Source of the DNA: Fusobacterium sp.
Lineage (GTDB): Bacteria > Fusobacteriota > Fusobacteriia > Fusobacteriales > Fusobacteriaceae
Reading direction: 5' to 3'
NCBI GenBank assembly: GCA_019416865.1
Contig: DXWL01000020.1
Coordinates: 1 to 32,665 of the forward strand
Length of the DNA stretch: 32,665 bases
Below the pieces are notes generated by a model. That model saw only the letters and a program-made list of their open reading frames with translations. It was not told the DNA's origin and did no database searches. Position numbers and translations under genes: made by a program. Positions 31,595 to 32,665 of the stretch are shown here, piece by piece (positions within the stretch are counted from its first letter, which is position 1; each line of letters begins with the position of its first letter).

Positions 31595-31693
31595 TTAAAA
31601 ATCTCTTATCTCTTTTTATTATTCTGACTCAAATTTAAAAAATTATTGCTTTTTTATAAAGTTTTTCTTCCTTTTTTTCTAAATTTAAGGTAC

Positions 31694-31699
31694 TATAAT
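31694..31699 (+). promoter_or_regulatory. -10 element for the 275-aa protein gene
   Basis: A perfect TATAAT lies 63 nt before the ATG. No good -35 is visible at 17 bp (only T-rich DNA). The rest of the 231-nt divergent gap is AT-rich, and I see no other structure in it. Confidence 0.4.
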
Positions 31700-31761
31700 A
31701 GAAACAATACATTTATTTTCAATAATTATTTTATTATTTTTCTTCGGGGGAGGTTAAAAAC

Positions 31762-32589
31762 ATGGAAAAATTACTTGAACTTGGTTTTAAAAAAATTGGT
31801 ATGTGGAAAAAAGCTGAAAAAGATTTATCTTTTGAAATATCTGAATTTAAAGATTCAACAGATATAATTTTTGCTTTTGTTCAGGATTCTACAGTTGTAT
31901 ATATGGCTGCTGCTGAAGGAAACTTTGAAACTTACCTTAGCTCATTTGTAAATCCATCTAATCTTGACCTTGATAAAATAGCTGTAAAAAACTCTCTTTT
32001 AAAAGTTTTAGATGATAAAGATGTATTTATATATGCTCTAAAAAATAAAAAATGGTTTGGACTTGCTGTAAAATTTTCAAATGTTCAAATTACAAATATT
32101 ATAAAAGAGATAAATCCTTCTTGGAATGGTGATGATTTAAAAGATCGTATGAAAAATATTGTAGGTAAAGACAGAAATGCTGTTCTAAAGTCTGAAAAGG
32201 AAAAAGAAAAAGAGAGAGAATTAGAAGAAGCTGCTGTAAAACAAGCTGCTGCTGAAGGAAAAGAAGTTCCTGCTAAAAAAGAAAAAGTTAAAAAAGAACA
32301 TGAATCATATATATTTATTTTAGGAAAAAGTTATTACGAAAGAGGTTTCTTTAATCTTAAAACTTCTTACTCCCACCTTGTAGGAGAAGACAAAACTGAT
32401 ATTCAGATTGTTGTAGGGGATAAACAAACTATTCCTGGAAAAATAAACAGAACGGCAAATGTTTCTAATACTGCCAGAATTATTGGAAACAAACCTCTTA
32501 AAATTTGGTTCCAAGAAAATGCAGCAATAAACAGTGAACTTAGAATTACATTTATTTCAAAAAAGAAAATCAAATTAGAAGTATTATAA
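31762..32589 (+). CDS. GIY-YIG-like protein with a Lys/Glu-rich linker and a C-terminal domain (unknown function)
   Basis: A 275-aa protein I cannot name. Residues about 1-122 follow the layout of a GIY-YIG domain: DIIFAFVQDSTVVYMAA where active enzymes have an iY-A-F...VVYIG core, then VNPS, DVFIYAL, and KEINPSWN matching the LI..xNPxWN end. The catalytic Tyr, Arg and Glu are not evident, so it looks decayed. Residues about 141-180 are a highly charged, low-complexity linker. Residues about 183-275 form a compact domain: LGKSYYERGFFNLKTSYSHL, KINRTANVSNTARIIGNKPL, WFQENAAIN. This recalls domains seen after GIY-YIG nucleases, possibly DNA-binding. GGGGGAGG lies 8 nt before the ATG. Confidence 0.7.
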   Translation: MEKLLELGFKKIGMWKKAEKDLSFEISEFKDSTDIIFAFVQDSTVVYMAAAEGNFETYLSSFVNPSNLDLDKIAVKNSLLKVLDDKDVFIYALKNKKWFGLAVKFSNVQITNIIKEINPSWNGDDLKDRMKNIVGKDRNAVLKSEKEKEKERELEEAAVKQAAAEGKEVPAKKEKVKKEHESYIFILGKSYYERGFFNLKTSYSHLVGEDKTDIQIVVGDKQTIPGKINRTANVSNTARIIGNKPLKIWFQENAAINSELRITFISKKKIKLEVL

Positions 32590-32612
32590 AATTAATTATT
32601 TCATAAAAAAAT

Positions 32613-32624
32613 GGGGCTGTTGCA
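32613..32624. repeat. possible insertion-sequence terminal inverted repeat
   Basis: GGGGCTGTTGCA, 24 nt after the last stop codon, resembles the outer ends of several IS families (the CTGTTGCA core is common in IS6-like and IS1182-like elements). The matching right arm would lie outside the window, and no transposase is visible. It could equally be the left arm of a terminator hairpin whose right arm is beyond the edge. Confidence 0.25.
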
Positions 32625-32665
32625 TTTATAAAATTGTAAAAATAAAATTCTCGATATTAAAAATT

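Noticed and set aside
1..32665. CRISPR arrays, tRNA or rRNA genes, and prophage
   Set aside because: No regularly spaced direct repeats, no tRNA-like cloverleaf in any gap, and no phage or transposase genes were seen.

Overview
The window looks like chromosome of a Fusobacterium-type bacterium. It is very AT-rich, with strong Shine-Dalgarno sites and short intergenic gaps. It mixes diderm markers (a signal-peptide beta-barrel protein ending in Phe, a heptose-phosphate adenylyltransferase for LPS core) with genes more typical of Firmicutes (RNase J, RbgA, TmcAL/YlbM, AzlCD, type III pantothenate kinase, stand-alone YuiD-type PAP2 protein). The genus is inferred from this mixture and was not searched.

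Layout. (1) 1-2396: the start of an unknown minus-strand gene, a GntR/UTRA regulator, and a divergent MATE exporter whose intergenic region carries both promoters and a short dyad. (2) 2445-25046: one almost uninterrupted minus-strand run of 24 genes, many overlapping or 1-30 nt apart. In transcription order: tmcAL, GPH transporter, comEC-like, yigZ, DUF445, ruvB, Rrf2 regulator, rsmE, mtaB, LytR_C protein, mreD-like, mrdA (PBP2), rnj, yhbY, PAP2-like, dxs, HD-domain protein, tlyA, ctpA, rsmI, rbgA, nadE, a coiled-coil membrane protein and nfeD. It ends at a hairpin shared with the convergent MATE gene. The themes are rRNA/tRNA modification and ribosome assembly, RNA decay, cell-wall elongation and cofactor/isoprenoid supply. 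(3) 25047-27719: divergent promoters for tmcAL and coaX, coaX, a bidirectional terminator, an outer-membrane barrel protein, and a MerR regulator directly upstream of it. (4) 27720-29458: azlC-azlD-small membrane protein, flanked by two intergenic regions that each look able to make a short structured RNA. (5) 29459-31530: trxA, then rfaE2-tsaE-tsaB. (6) 31762-32589: an unusual plus-strand protein resembling a decayed GIY-YIG domain plus a C-terminal domain. After it comes a GGGGCTGTTGCA motif that could be an insertion-sequence end.

Most genes are ordinary housekeeping genes. The parts worth a second look are the RNA-like intergenic elements at 29232-29373 and 27770-27894, the two promoters with 19-bp spacers around the MerR gene, the 22-bp palindrome on the azlC promoter, the HD+HTH protein in the dxs-tlyA run, and the 275-aa protein at the right edge. 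I saw no tRNA, rRNA, CRISPR array, prophage or complete mobile element. No gap between genes exceeds about 300 bases.
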